Source of the DNA: Allodiplogaster sudhausi
Taxonomy: Eukaryota; Nematoda; Chromadorea; Rhabditida; Diplogasteridae
Reading direction: 5' to 3'
Assembly: GCA_945643635.1 (NCBI GenBank)
Contig: CALZFC010000044.1
Location: 794,501 to 858,500 of the forward strand
DNA length: 64,000 nucleotides
The notes beneath the pieces were generated by a model. That model was not told where the DNA came from. It did not search any database and saw nothing but the letters and a program-made list of their open reading frames with translations. A program made the translations under genes and the position numbers. Within the stretch, counting starts at the first letter, position 1, and each line of letters opens with the position of its first letter. This document shows positions 36,116 to 47,886 of this stretch, in pieces.

Positions 36116-37263
36116 ATGTCTACTTAATATGAATTTTTTTTTTTAAGGAGAGAATCTGAAAAAACTGGTGATGTAAGAAATGAATATACATATGTAGATT
36201 ATTAAACTAGAGGGCACTATTGGAGGTGGGTTCTACTAGAGGGAGAGGATGCACATGGAAAAGAATTAATAAAATGTAAAGAGGCAGGATATCTAATTTC
36301 TAATTAGCAAGGTGTTCTAAAGATATGAATATGAACAAAAAACAACTTTAAATGGCCCTTTTTCGAATACCGGACTACTAACCGATTGGGGAGTAGGGCC
36401 ACAATAGTAATAAAGAGTGAAGGCCAGCGACCACAGTGATTTTCAGCCTTCCCGGAACCATACCACAGCCTAATTGTGATGAATAAATTCTGTTTTCAGT
36501 GATTCAACCTTGCTATTCGAGGCCGCAAACCCACCAAGCCTTCGAGAGTGGTATTCATTACCTGGCTGCGAGTCGTTGTTATCTAGGTCAAAAAAAAATA
36601 TCTAGGTCAAATTTCGAGGGAGGGGGGAGTCGTTGTTGCCGATTTGGAGAAGCAGCTGCCGCTCCACTTCCGGCAGAGCGGATGACTCCTCTCGCGCTCC
36701 AGCGTGAAGTAGTGATGCGTGGGCAAAATAATAGCAAATTAACACATCCGAAATATGAGAGGAATCGTTTATAATCAAAATGGAATGGATTAAAATGAAA
36801 AGACATTACTTAGCAAAGCAATTGAAGGAACAATTATGTTTGGGATGAAAGAAACCGATAGAGAGAGAGACACAGCAGCACGAAGAGAGGAAAAGACAGA
36901 GAGCGAGAGAGAGATCCGAGTGAAAAGGACGACGAAAACCGCCCGAGTGAAAAGGACGACGAAAACCGCTCGAGCTGCTCGAGACCGATTAACTCAATAG
37001 ACAGAATTGTTTTTTTTTCTTTGAAAACACTTAAAAAATAAACTTTCTTACATTGAGTATTCTTGTCTCACACGACTCCCCCTCCTTCGCTGACTATTGT
37101 TTGGTAATCACGAGGTTAATTTTTTCGTTCATTTAGTTATTTGACTATAAAAAACATTTAATGAAAAATAAATAAAACTTCGCCCCTACCTGGAGCACCT
37201 CCACCCAACCAGTCACCGGCTCGGATACCAGCCAAATGCTGACGAATGAAGGCGGACTTAGGG
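36116..37263. other. Intergenic, repeat-derived
   Basis: Holds a poly-G/C-element remnant (about 36200-36255), GA-rich tract (36860-36920) and the direct repeat AGTGAAAAGGACGACGAAAACCG twice (36930-36970). No gene was recognised. Confidence 0.5.
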
Positions 37264-37570
37264 TGCACTATAAACGAGAAATGAATTTTTCATCATATAT
37301 GTATGAATAATTCTCTCATCCAGCACGTCGCTTACATATATCTAGAAATATACATAACCGACTAGTGTAATAGCTTAAGGCTTGAAAAAATTGAGTTTCA
37401 TGCTCTTTAAATTGGGAACAAATTAGACAATAATTATTTATGTAATTTGGAATAAATTATATTGTCGCTGAATGTTCACATACATTTCGCTACTTTCTAA
37501 TTCGATTGTTATTTTTGTGCCGGAAGCCACTTCCGGTCAATATGTTATTCATCGACTTGGTTTATAAGCC
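37264..37570. repeat. 307-bp inverted repeat, left arm (partner 39160-39466)
   Basis: Matches the reverse complement of 39160-39466 over its full length with essentially no differences visible. The pair brackets the intact granulin copy A. The outer edge (GTGCACTATAAACGAG) recurs in diverged form near 48290. Confidence 0.85.
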
Positions 37571-38142
37571 GGCTGGAGCCACCAGTTCTCATCTCACTGT
37601 GGAGCAGTGAATTTTTATGAAAAGGATTTGACAACGAGGTTCTTTTTTGGGCATCACTCTGACGGCCATTGGGAGGGGTAATATTTTTCAATGTGGCATA
37701 CTAAAAGTTTGATAACAACATTTTATTCTCAAAAAGCATACCGTTATGTACTCATCACTGGAATATCGGTTTTTTTACTCAGCGCTAGAACGAAATAGCA
37801 ATCAAGTCATTGGGAAGTCCATCCCTTGCCTCCAGGATTCATTCGAGTCACATCTCGAGGTGAGTTATATGACCATTAATGGGGGGGGGGGATTATTGGA
37901 GAGCTATTAGGGGGATGGGTTCTATTTTTCAATGACATGATCAAAGAGGGGAGCTGTACTAATAAAAAGAATACGGTATACATGCAAGCCAGATAAGGAT
38001 AGAAGAAGCTTATAAGGGCGTGGCTACATTTCTGTCCATTTTGACAATAAGCTGAGTTCGTTTGTTATCAGATTAGCATATTTCATTGACATTCCCTGTT
38101 AGGCCAACGCCCTTCGAGTTTCATCTTATCTCTTGCACTGTG

Positions 38143-38193
38143 ATTGGTGAAGAGCAAATAAGCCTCACGCGGTACTTCGAGGTCTGTATAAAA
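38143..38193 (+). promoter_or_regulatory. CCAAT-type and TATA elements upstream of granulin copy A
   Basis: ATTGG (inverted CCAAT) at 38143-38147 and TATAAAA at 38187-38193, about 110 nt before the ATG. The 47-kb copy keeps the region but has CATAAAT in place of the TATA. A TTTTCAG acceptor lies 5 nt before the ATG, so the 5' end is either trans-spliced or follows a leader intron. Confidence 0.5.
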
Positions 38194-38300
38194 GCGTCGA
38201 GCCTTTGGGAAGAACTCAATTGTCCTCACTTTCGCATGACTTCGGTATCATCTACTTTCCTTAAATATTTTGTAGTTATATAAATCATTTTTCAGAAAGA

Positions 38301-38883
38301 ATGGCCCGTCTGACTACTCTCCTCCTGCTCTCCGCGTTTGTCTCCTGCGCCGTTAGTTGTTGCCTATTTTGTAGAAAGCATAGGATATTAATTGGCAATC
38401 ATAGGACCCTGATTATCTTACAATTAGGTAATATTTATACAATAGCTCAAAATTATTATTATATATAATTGATTTGATTGGTTTGTAAGCAAAAGCCTTG
38501 CGTATGCAGTTGGCATCAGTCCAATGCGGTGGCGGAGAGGCCTGCCCGGACGGCACCACCTGTTGTGTGATGGCAGGAGGGCACCACGGCTGCTGCCCCT
38601 TCCCAAGAGCAACATGCTGCCCGGACGGGATGCACTGCTGTCCGAATGGATACGTGTCAGACTTCTTTTTCTTTTCTCCTTAACGAAGTTGATAACAGAT
38701 CTCCTTTGATTCAGTTGCGACAGGGATGGCGCACACTGCGACCGCAGACAGGTCAGAGGACTTTTTCTCGTCTAATTGAACGCATCTTTTCGCGTGGCAT
38801 ATCTAATTATTGTATTTGTTCAGGCTGGCGGCGAGCTCCTCCGCATCCCCTCCGTGCCGAAGTTCCCGGCCATCAAGGCATAA
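38301..38883 (+). CDS. Secreted single-domain granulin-like peptide (copy A)
   Basis: Four exons in phase: 38301-38351, 38510-38655, 38715-38751, 38824-38883; 97 aa. Signal peptide [17 protein letters not shown], then one granulin module with the diagnostic paired cysteines ([39 protein letters not shown]) and a short tail [19 protein letters not shown]. Family knowledge: granulins are stacked beta-hairpin, disulfide-rich secreted factors, usually in multi-repeat precursors; a stand-alone module is small for the family. AATAAA is at 38980. Related copies: 47320-47886 intact, and three broken ones. Confidence 0.92.
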
Positions 38884-39159
38884 ACCATCTTCTCGGCTAC
38901 CAATCATTTCTTTTTGAGCGCAATGTCTTTGCGCAGTGTTGATAAAAGAATAACGCATGATGCTCAATGACATTATACAAATAAATGATTCTAAACGTAC
39001 CAATGCAATTAGTTACATAGGTTTTTTGCAAGAGACATAGTAATTGGAAGTAGCAGAAGGATATTGGGAGGAGTACCGCAGTCTCATGTTTCTTTTCTTC
39101 TCCGAGGAAGTCATTGTTACTATCGAATGCAAATTTTATTTATTTGCTCGCGATATGTC

Positions 39160-39466
39160 GGCTTATAAACCAAGTCGATGAATAACATATTGACCGGAAG
39201 TGGCTTCCGGCACAAAAATAACAATCGAATTAGAAAGTAGCGAAATGTATGTGAACATTCAGCGACAATATAATTTATTCCAAATTACATAAATAATTAT
39301 TGTCTAATTTGTTCCCAATTTAAAGAGCATGAAACTCAATTTTTTCAAGCCTTAAGCTATTACACTAGTCGGTTATGTATATTTCTAGATATATGTAAGC
39401 GACGTGCTGGATGAGAGAATTATTCATACATATATGATGAAAAATTCATTTCTCGTTTATAGTGCA
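39160..39466. repeat. 307-bp inverted repeat, right arm
   Basis: Reverse complement of 37264-37570. It begins GCTTATAAACCAAGTCGATG after the granulin 3' flank. Equal arm length and near identity point to a recent inverted duplication. Confidence 0.85.
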
Positions 39467-39826
39467 CATTTATTTATACCTATTCTAGATTCGCGCATCT
39501 TTGAAACTAATGGTCAGCACTAAAAAAAATAATTTTGTACAACTTTGCAGATCCTCGCGATTTTATCAATAACGCTTATGATATAATTTTTAATGGTATG
39601 ACCAGGATTCATTCGAGGTACGTCTCAAGCTGAATTATGTATATGGTACTCCTTCCAATATCCTTCTGCTTCATCCTTCCAACTACTAACTCTGTTGCAA
39701 AAAAACGACGAACGTTAAGAAGCATTTGTTTGTATAATGACATTGAGCATCATGCGTTATACTTTTATTACCACTGCACAAAGACATTGCGATCAAAAAG
39801 AAGTGAGTTGTTGCCTGGAAGATGGT

Positions 39827-40397
39827 TTATGCCTTGATGGCCGGGATCTTCGGGACGGAGGGGATGCGGAGGAGCTCGCCGCCAGCCTGAACAAATACAA
39901 CAATTAGAAATGTCACCCAAAAAGATGCGTTCAAATACACGAGGAAGCGTCCTCTGACCTGTCTGCGGTCGCAGTGTGCGCCGTCCCTGTCGCAACTGAA
40001 TCAATGGAAATCTGTTATCAACTTGGTTAAGGAGAAAAGAAAAAGAAGTCTGACTAGTATCCATTCGGACAGCAGTGAATCAGGTCCGCGCAGCACGTTG
40101 CTCTAGGGAAGGGGCAGCAGCTGGCATTATACAGCAGGTGGTGCCGTCCGGGCAGGCCTCTCCGCCGCCGCATTGGATTGATGCCAGCTGCATACGCAAG
40201 GCTTTTGCTTAAAAACCAATCGTACAATTATTAATTATAACATAATTTTAGCTATTGTATAAATATTACCTAATTGTAATATAATCTTGAGGGCCATATG
40301 ATTGTCAATTAATATCCTATGCTTTCTGCAAAATAGGCAACAACTAACTGCGCAGGAGACAACCGCGGAGAGCAGGAGGAGAGCGGTCAGACGGTCC
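39827..40397 (-). pseudogene. Granulin-like pseudogene B
   Basis: All four exons are present (40349 to about 40397, 40055-40187, 39959-39995, 39827-39886) with canonical sites. The start codon region reads AGGACC where the intact copies have ATGGCC, and exon 2 is 133 nt instead of 146 because 13 nt (the GGHHG coding block) are deleted, shifting the frame before the second half of the Cys pattern. The last exon still encodes the intact tail (IPSVPKIPAIKA variant). Confidence 0.88.
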
Positions 40398-41348
40398 TTT
40401 CTGAAAAATGACTTATATAACTACAAAATATTTAAGGAAAGTTGATGATACCGAAGCCATGCGAAACTGAAGACAATTGAGTTCTTCCCAAAGGCTCAGC
40501 ATATTTATGCAGATCTCGAAGCACCGCGTGAGGTTTATTTGCTTTTCACCAATCACAGTGCAAGAGATAAAAAAAACTCATTTAAAAAGTGTAAGTTAAT
40601 TATCTTGATGTCCTAGAGTACATCTCGACTTTCGCTATTCTTCTAATTTCGTAATTTTACACTTTGTTGTTCATTCCTCTCTCTTAATTTATTCGCTTAT
40701 TAATTATCTCCGAATAGATGTGTAGCTTTCCCGGCAGAAAAGGGATCATTTCGTATGACTTCCATCTTCTCAGCCGGGCGGGCCAAAATGGCTTCTTCTA
40801 TCAGTACTTCCCTCCACGTCCCACCTTTCCCTTTTTCATATCCTTGTTCCCCCATATCGTATCAGATATGTTAACCCCCCATATCCAACTATCCTTTTTT
40901 CAGTCCAAATATTTCCCAGCTTTAAACATCTTCCCCTCAATCAAACTATCCAATTTTCCCCTCCATCGTACCCTTTTCGCATGATGCCTCATTTATTTTC
41001 GTAAACAAAATATAATTCAATCTATGTACTGTGGATAAAAGTAGAGATAGGCACGTGAAAGAAGTTTAAATTTAAGAGATATTCCGTTTTCGTCGAGAGA
41101 TAGTTGTGGAAATAATAATGATAAATGAAATTTAGAAATTAGCATGCATACTCGTAGGCAAATAGTGGGAGTAGTGAAAACATTAGAAAGGGGACGTGAC
41201 AAAATACAAATAGTGAGAAAAGTTGAAACGTGCTAATTATTGCAAAATATGAAAAATAAAAAATAAAATAATTTTTAATATTAAAAAATTATCTACGCTG
41301 TGGAAGTGCAGCCTAATACGCGTTCCTTAATCTCATCCATTATTTTAG
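40398..41348. other. Spacer between granulin B and the PTP-like receptor gene
   Basis: The first part is the duplicated granulin promoter region in reverse. The rest has an 88-codon ORF (40718-40984) rich in Phe/Pro/Ser with no recognised features. The first exon or exons of the PTP-like gene may lie here, but I could not identify its start codon. Confidence 0.4.
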
Positions 41349-44300
41349 CGCTTTGGCCTTGGGATCGGCTGTCCTCTCTATCTTCTGCTTCTCGTCTTTG
41401 CCAGCTGCCTTATTGAGACCACGGCGAAAAGGCTTGTGACAGTACGTTTTGTTTTCTAGAAGAAACGAGAATGTAGAAAATATTATCCTTATAAACTTTC
41501 AGTGATCCTGGAAATCAAGTGGCCTGCATGGGCGAGAAACAAATCGCGTTTTGCAACGACACGAGCGGGCGTTGGTGCGCCGCTGTCGTGACTCTTTTCA
41601 CAGACGATGTATATCGGAAGGTTCCGGGATTCCAACAGAGTGGATGCTCCGAGCCAAGCGACAAATCGCATATCAGTCCTAAGAACGACACGCTACAGTG
41701 TGAGAAGGTTGTAAAATTAGTAAGCGCAATGAAGCTACCCAGAGAATAACTTACATATGGTTTTCTCTTCGTGAGTGAATACAGTTTGGCCGAAACTTTG
41801 AGCGATTTTCGTTCACTCGTTACAAATTTATAAGCAAGCGAAGTCTGCGAGTGTGCGATATTACTACGGTCATCATTCTCATTCTCATTCCAACTTCATC
41901 TGACCGAACTGCATGAGCGCGCGCGTTCAAATCGCTCACTGTTTCCTACTATAAAAAGTTCCTCTAACGAATTCCGCTTGATTCAGGGTAGTCTTTCGGG
42001 AAACAAGCAAAAGTACAAATGCTACTGCAACAGCGAGAACTGTAATTGGAAAAAAGATGAGAATAAAGAACGGTTCTTCGCGGAAGCCTGCCGCCAGTAC
42101 GACGCCGAGTTCCCTACGACGACCACGACGACAACTCAGTCCATCGCCTTGAACATTCAGTTGATTTGTGATTCGGAAATAAACCAGCCGAGCAAACTGT
42201 AACTAAAAGGCTGAAGGTACGGTGCTCTAACGCAATCTCATTCTCAGTCAATATTAGAGTTATTGTTTCGGGTGGCAGCAATAATTCAGAAATATAATGA
42301 CAGAAATGATTGAAAGTTAAATTATTAGTAATTTCTTGATTTCAGAGCGAAGTCGACTCCATGCTCGGCGCAGAGAGTTGTTAGTATAACAATGAAGCAT
42401 TCAAATATGATTTGTCGCCTTTTACGAATTTGGCTACATGATCTTATTTGGGAACTTTGGTGTTCACCCTCAATTTTTTTTTTTAGATATAATGATCATT
42501 ATCGGCGCAATCGTCGTAGTCATTGTCGTCGTCGCCCTGTCGGGTACGGTTGCTTTCTTTTATTATTAGGTAACAAAACAAACCATAGCTTAACTGCATG
42601 AAAGTGATATCTAAAGGAGGTATGGATATGATATGATATGGTGGTATGGATATTTCTAAAAATAGGATGTTCTAATTTAGGTGCAAATTACTTTTATTAT
42701 TTCAGTACCAATCGGCTGTTTCCTGTCGAAATGGAAACAGGTTTGTCTGTCATGTTGTTTTATATAATATTAAAAACAATAGTATGATTCGACTTAAAGG
42801 ATCCCATAAGTGAAAAACTCCTACCGCGAAGTCCCTGACGAACTGATAAAAGTACGGTGTGAACACAATATAACTGGCGCCGGATCCAAAACCCGGCCAA
42901 TTTTATCGCGCGCACACTGCCAATTTTTTTTTTGAAAATGGCGGGAAGTTTTCGCGAATTCAAAGTAGAGAATAATCTTAATTTGCTCACGGCAGAGGGA
43001 TTTTTGTGACTTCGGGACACTTGCAATCGATGTTTCTAGCTCAACCTGACCAAAGAAGGAGAAAAAAACAAAACACTTTATTCGCCTTAGATCTCCTAAA
43101 AGATTATTTACCCTGAATAGCCTATATATCTAAACGGAAACAAGTTTGAAAAAAATTTTGTTCCGGAGGCTTTAAAGTCATCAGATAATGAATATAGATT
43201 AATGTTTTATAATTCTTCAGAATCGGAACGCAATCAAGGCGTACGGAGGTACAGAAATGTGCACATTGGATATTTAAAGGACTTGTTTTGTTGTTCAAAG
43301 AAAATGATAAATTTATTTACTGCTGTTCATGTAAAAAATTTAAGCATTATTTTCTATTTTGTGAGCAGCTCGGATCTTGTAGGCTTTGGACTGATGCAGA
43401 TCGTGGCCAAAACTGTCTTGGAAGCATGGGTGAAATACGATCTGAAGATTGAAGTTGGTTTTCCAAATATAATTTTTTTCAGGTATTTCTATCCTATATA
43501 TTATTAAAGAAAGAAAAAAGATGAGATGTATGAAATACAAAAATTTATTAAATAAATATAATTTAAAATTTTGAGGGTGAATTCGGACTGTCGCCTGAGG
43601 CTAACGCGGCCAATCTCATCAAGGGAGAACAACTCGATAAGACGTTCTACTTCAAGTATGCAGTAATCATTAACGCACAATAAAAGCAAGAAAGTGTATC
43701 TGGAGGAATTCTGCTTGACGAAATAGGCACCCCGAATATTTTGTGAACAAATTTGTAATTTTTTTATGACTTTTATTGCAATATTCTGGCATTTAAAGGC
43801 CGTCGCAACACTAGGCCATGGCTCCCGAAAAAAAAGTCGAGGTCAAGGTCGTCGAGCAAAAGATGGTTCATGCCAACTATGTCGACGACAACATCATTTG
43901 CATATTTGTGAGCATTTAGAAAGAGAATTCCTAATGGCACTACTTTATCAGATATTCGTACGCCTCAGGAAAGTGCTTAAAATTGAATTTGAAAAATATT
44001 AAAAAAAAAAAAATGATTTGAGGATCCTGATTCTTCAACCATTGGCGTCTGGATCAGGATGGCAGTTGGCGTGATGCCGGCTCTCATCGTTACCATTGAA
44101 AACCAGCTGGAGTTCGCTGATAACGTTACGGTACGAACTTATGAATGTGGCCAGATTTTATTTATTTTATTTTATTTGTTTACAAATTAAAAGAAAAATT
44201 TTTTAGTAATTAATTTAATGATTGCACTTACATTTTTAGTGTGGCCTACTCGGAGACAATCCTGCGGCGCCGAAGCAGAGTGCAGTGCCCATCAAAAAGA

Positions 44301-46224
44301 AGAAAAAAAAATGACATCATGGACAAGGAACGCGATTTTTAAAAAATTAAAATGAACAAAAAGTTTTTATTATCATGAAAATATGAGAATTTTTAATGCA
44401 TAATAATAATTAATTAAACGAATTCTATTAATTCTAGAGCGATCTCATCTCCTGCCGCCAGATCCGGCTGACGGACGAGGCAAAGTCCCACGAGTGCGAG
44501 CATCTCATGTACGTCGACTGGCCCGAGGGAGACATCCCACCGATCAAGAATAAAGACATCTCGGCAAGCTTCTTATTCTTCAAAAACATTTAAATAAAAT
44601 AAAATTTCAAATTCTTTTTTTTTTTTTTTCAAAAAAAGTAGATATAAAATATCGGAATATAAAAATTAAAAAATCATTTCAGCTTCTGGCAGCGTATGTC
44701 TACGAGAACTACGTTAGCCAGAACAAGCTCATCATTATCACGAGCAACCGTGGCTGCTGACGCGCTGGGACCTTTGCGTCCACCCAGGTCCAAGAGAGAT
44801 TTCAAAACAACTAATAATAGAAAAATAAATCTAAAAAATAATTGTTTAAAAAATTCATGTTATTCATCTTCAGGTTCTCCTCAAAGCAGCTTCGACTAGT
44901 AACTGCTCCAATGTTGGTATAAATCTATAATATGTATAATATAATATATTATATCTATTCTAATTAATATGTATGTTGCATATAAATTAAAATAGTTATT
45001 TTTCATCAATTCAAATGGGATGATGGTTTGTGAATTAAAAAAATATATTAATAGTTTTGCTGCCAGTATGACGTCATCGAAATGGCAAAGAAGATCCGCC
45101 ACTCTCGCTTCGCTGCCATCGGCGGACCAATGGTCAATAATGCAATGACTAAATAATCTTTACTTATCTAGATTTATACCCCAATATGGCTGTAGGCTCT
45201 TTAATAGCCGTAAATGTTCCTTTATTATCGATCATCACGCAAGTTAAAGAATAGTTTTCGCGATAATGCTAACCAAACGAAAAAAAAAAGTTCAGCAATT
45301 TGGCTTCGGAATCTCCCTCGCTCTCTCCGTCCACGGCACTCGCCTCAGAAACGAGGACCTCCGCAAGAAGTCGCGCTTCCTCGAGATAACCGAGATACAG
45401 TAGGCCATCTTTGGATACTGTAACCTTCGTATAGCCGAGATACAGTAGGACATATGCGGATACTGTAGTCCTTCAAATGAATCTATTGGCTCCAATAACT
45501 GTTCAATATTTAGGAATCTGCCAAAGCTCATGTCGAAAGCAGAGGTTGGTAGCATGATAATGGTAATTGAAATAAATTTATAAAAGACAACTCTTTTTAA
45601 AGAACTTCGAGAAGCAGAACGTTCCCGAGAATCCCGCGGGCACTGTCAAAAAGGTTTAGAAAAGTTGTTCATTTTGTGTCTGTAACTCGGCTCGACGCGC
45701 TCTGAACTACATATAGAACGTGATATAGGGTCCACGGAGTAAAGAATTAAACAATACCCTGTGTAGATCTACTTTATACTAAACTAGGAATACTCATGTC
45801 AGTACTAAAGAATTTCCAGGCCGAGGCGACTGGCCGCAGCGCTCGCACTGAGGCCAGCCAGAAGATCACGTCCCCTGTCAAAAAGGTTTAAGAGAGTACT
45901 TCATTTTTGCCGCGGGACATTTATGTAGTGTTTAAAAAAAATAATTTTAATTGGTTATTTTGACTTTTCAATATCGGTTTTTATGGTTCTATTTTTCAGG
46001 ATCGTTCGTTCTCGAATGTAGCAGTCAGTCCCTTTATTTATTTATTAAAAGTACTTTGTATGGCGATAACTCATTGCAAATTGTTACCGCCATACAAGGT
46101 CAAAGCTGGAATTGTTTTTCAAGGTTTTTTTATATAAATAAAATGTGTATGCCCTTTCTTAATTTGTTATGTTTGTTGCTTGCAGCCGGAAGACACCGTC
46201 AACGACTTCAAGTCCATCCGCTAG
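41349..46224 (+). CDS. Receptor-type protein tyrosine phosphatase-like protein with Cys-rich Ly6/three-finger-like ectodomain; likely pseudophosphatase
   Basis: Exons: 41349-41435 (hydrophobic leader), 41503-41707, 41987 to about 42165, 42346-42379, 42487-42543 (TM MIIIGAIVVVIVVVALSG), 42706-42740 (CFLSKWKQ), 43221-43240, 43369-43453, 43576-43662, 43815-43907, 44023-44130, 44240 to about 44284, 44438-44575, 44683-44787, 44874-44912, 45067-45132, 45296-45369, 45514-45544, 45603-45653, 45820-45885, 46186-46224. Phases agree at nearly all junctions; the one before 42346 does not. The ectodomain has about ten Cys and ends in CYCNSENCN, then a Thr-rich stalk. PTP landmarks in order: VHANYVDDNIICIF (YINANY), GVWIRMAVGVMPALIVTIEN (DFWRMVWE), HECEHLMYVDWPEGDIPP (WPD loop, D replaced by E), IIITSNRGC-stop-RAGTFAS (P-loop: HC replaced by TS), DVIEMAKKIRHSRFAAIGGPMQF (Q-loop helix). 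It cannot be a normal phosphatase. The leader frame and start are uncertain. The TGA at 44758-44760 may make it a pseudogene. Confidence 0.75.
45385..45470 (+). repeat. Short direct repeat in PTP-gene intron
   Basis: CCGAGATACAGTAGG followed by GGATACTGTA occurs twice, spaced about 45 bp, in the intron between 45369 and 45514. Confidence 0.7.
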
Positions 46225-47319
46225 TGTCATCAATAAAAAGGGATCTTGGACCATTGGTTGTCATCGTTTTGGAAACATAAGGATAAGAAAGATAAACAAG
46301 GCTCTATAAAAAAAAGAAGTGTAATGTTGCCGATTGTTCAAGAATTGTATATGCAGGGCGAAAGCATAATTAACAGACAACACGGAAGAAGTTATTCTGT
46401 GGATGCATTGCAGTGTGGGAATTCCTTTTAGCAATGACAGATAAGTGAAAAGGAAACACAAAACGGATTCTTGAGTAAAATGGATGTCAGAAACCATTGG
46501 AAAGCGAGTAGAAGAGAACTGCAAATTGGCAAAAAAGCGACTACAATATTAATGTAAGAAAAGTTTTGGTGGGCAGAAGGAGAGAGCAGGGAGAGAGTAT
46601 ATGAAAAGAGAGGGCAAGAGAGGTAGAGTGTAAACCGAAGAATCTGAGCCCGTCATTTGGCGTAAGTGTTGAAAAAAAGACAATCTTCATGAAAAGATTA
46701 ACCCTTGGTGTGCCAAGCAATTCAACTGCCTCATTTATTCCTACATGCCAAAGAATTCCCTATTTTGCAAAAAATTTGTTAATAAATAAGAATTATAATG
46801 ATGACATATGTATGTGACGAGTTTTTTCATGAATAAGACGTAAGTGAAGAAGGGCTAGTATATGAACGGATAGCATAAAGTCTTGTGCTGTTGACAAAAG
46901 CAATATACTTCTTAGAATCGCAGCTGTCAGAGGGATGCCCAAAAAAGAACTTTGTGGTCAAATGCTATTCATACAAATTCACTTAAAGGAAGATACGGTA
47001 TACCGATGCAACCCAGACACCGATAAAAGATGCTGGGAACATTTCTGTAAATTTTGACAATAAGCTGAGTACGTTTGTTATCAGATTAGCTTATTTCATT
47101 GACATTCTCTGTTAGGATAACGCCCTTCGAGTTTTTATCTTATCTCTTGCATTGTGATTGGTGAAGAACAAATAAGCCTCATGCGGCACTTCGAGATCTG
47201 CATAAATACGCTGAGCCGTTGGGAGGAACTCAATTGTCCTCAGTTTCGCATGGCTTCGATATCATCTACTTTCCTTAAATATTTTGTAGTTACATACACA
47301 TATCATTTTTTCAGAACGA
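46225..47319. other. Intergenic; duplicated granulin upstream region
   Basis: 46225-46900 has no recognised gene; an open 61-codon ORF at 46246 shows no features. From about 46925 the sequence matches (inverted) 35640-35790 upstream of pseudogene D and partly 37620-38300 upstream of copy A, so promoter-side flank was copied with the genes. Confidence 0.55.
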
Positions 47320-47886
47320 ATGGCCCATCTTAACACTCTCCTCCTGCTCTCCGCTGTTGTCTCCTGCGCAGTTAGTTATTGCGTATTTTGTAGAAAGCAT
47401 AGGATATTAATTGGAGGACACTCAAACATATCTTACAATTTGGTAACAATAGCTAAACTTATGTTATAATAAATAATTGTATGATTGGCTTGTAAGCAAA
47501 ATCCTTGCGTATGCAGCTGGCATCAGTCCAATGCGGCGGCGGAGAGTCCTGCCCGGACGGCACCACCTGCTGTATGATGCCAGGAGGGCACCACGGCTGC
47601 TGCCCCTTCCCTAGAGCAACGTGCTGCGCGGACCTGATTCACTGCTGTCCGAATGGATACTAGTCAGACTTCTTTTTCTTTTCTCCTTAACCAAGTTGAT
47701 AACAGATTTCCGTTGATTCAGTTGCGACAGGGACGGCGCACACTGCGACCGCAGACAGGTCAGAGGACGCTTTCTCGTCTATTTGAACACATCTTTTTGA
47801 CATTTCCAATTGTTGTATTTGTTCAGGCTGGCGGCGAGCTCCTCCGTGTCCCCTCCGTCCCGAAGTTCCCGGCCATCAAGGCATAA
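47320..47886 (+). CDS. Secreted single-domain granulin-like peptide (copy C)
   Basis: Exons 47320-47370, 47517-47662, 47722-47758, 47827-47886; 97 aa, same exon lengths as copy A. Leader [17 protein letters not shown]; module [44 protein letters not shown]; tail [19 protein letters not shown]. All granulin cysteines are kept. Exon 1 follows a TTTTTTCAG acceptor by 5 nt. Compared with copy A the donor of exon 2 is shifted by one substitution (TACTA versus TACGT before GTCAGA), changing one residue only. Confidence 0.92.

Noticed and set aside
44240..44314. PTP exon ending in PIKKKKKK-stop as the true C-terminus
   Set aside because: PTP landmarks continue in order in later exons, and a phase-compatible donor (GCA|GTGCCC) lies before the Lys run; it could still be an alternative isoform.
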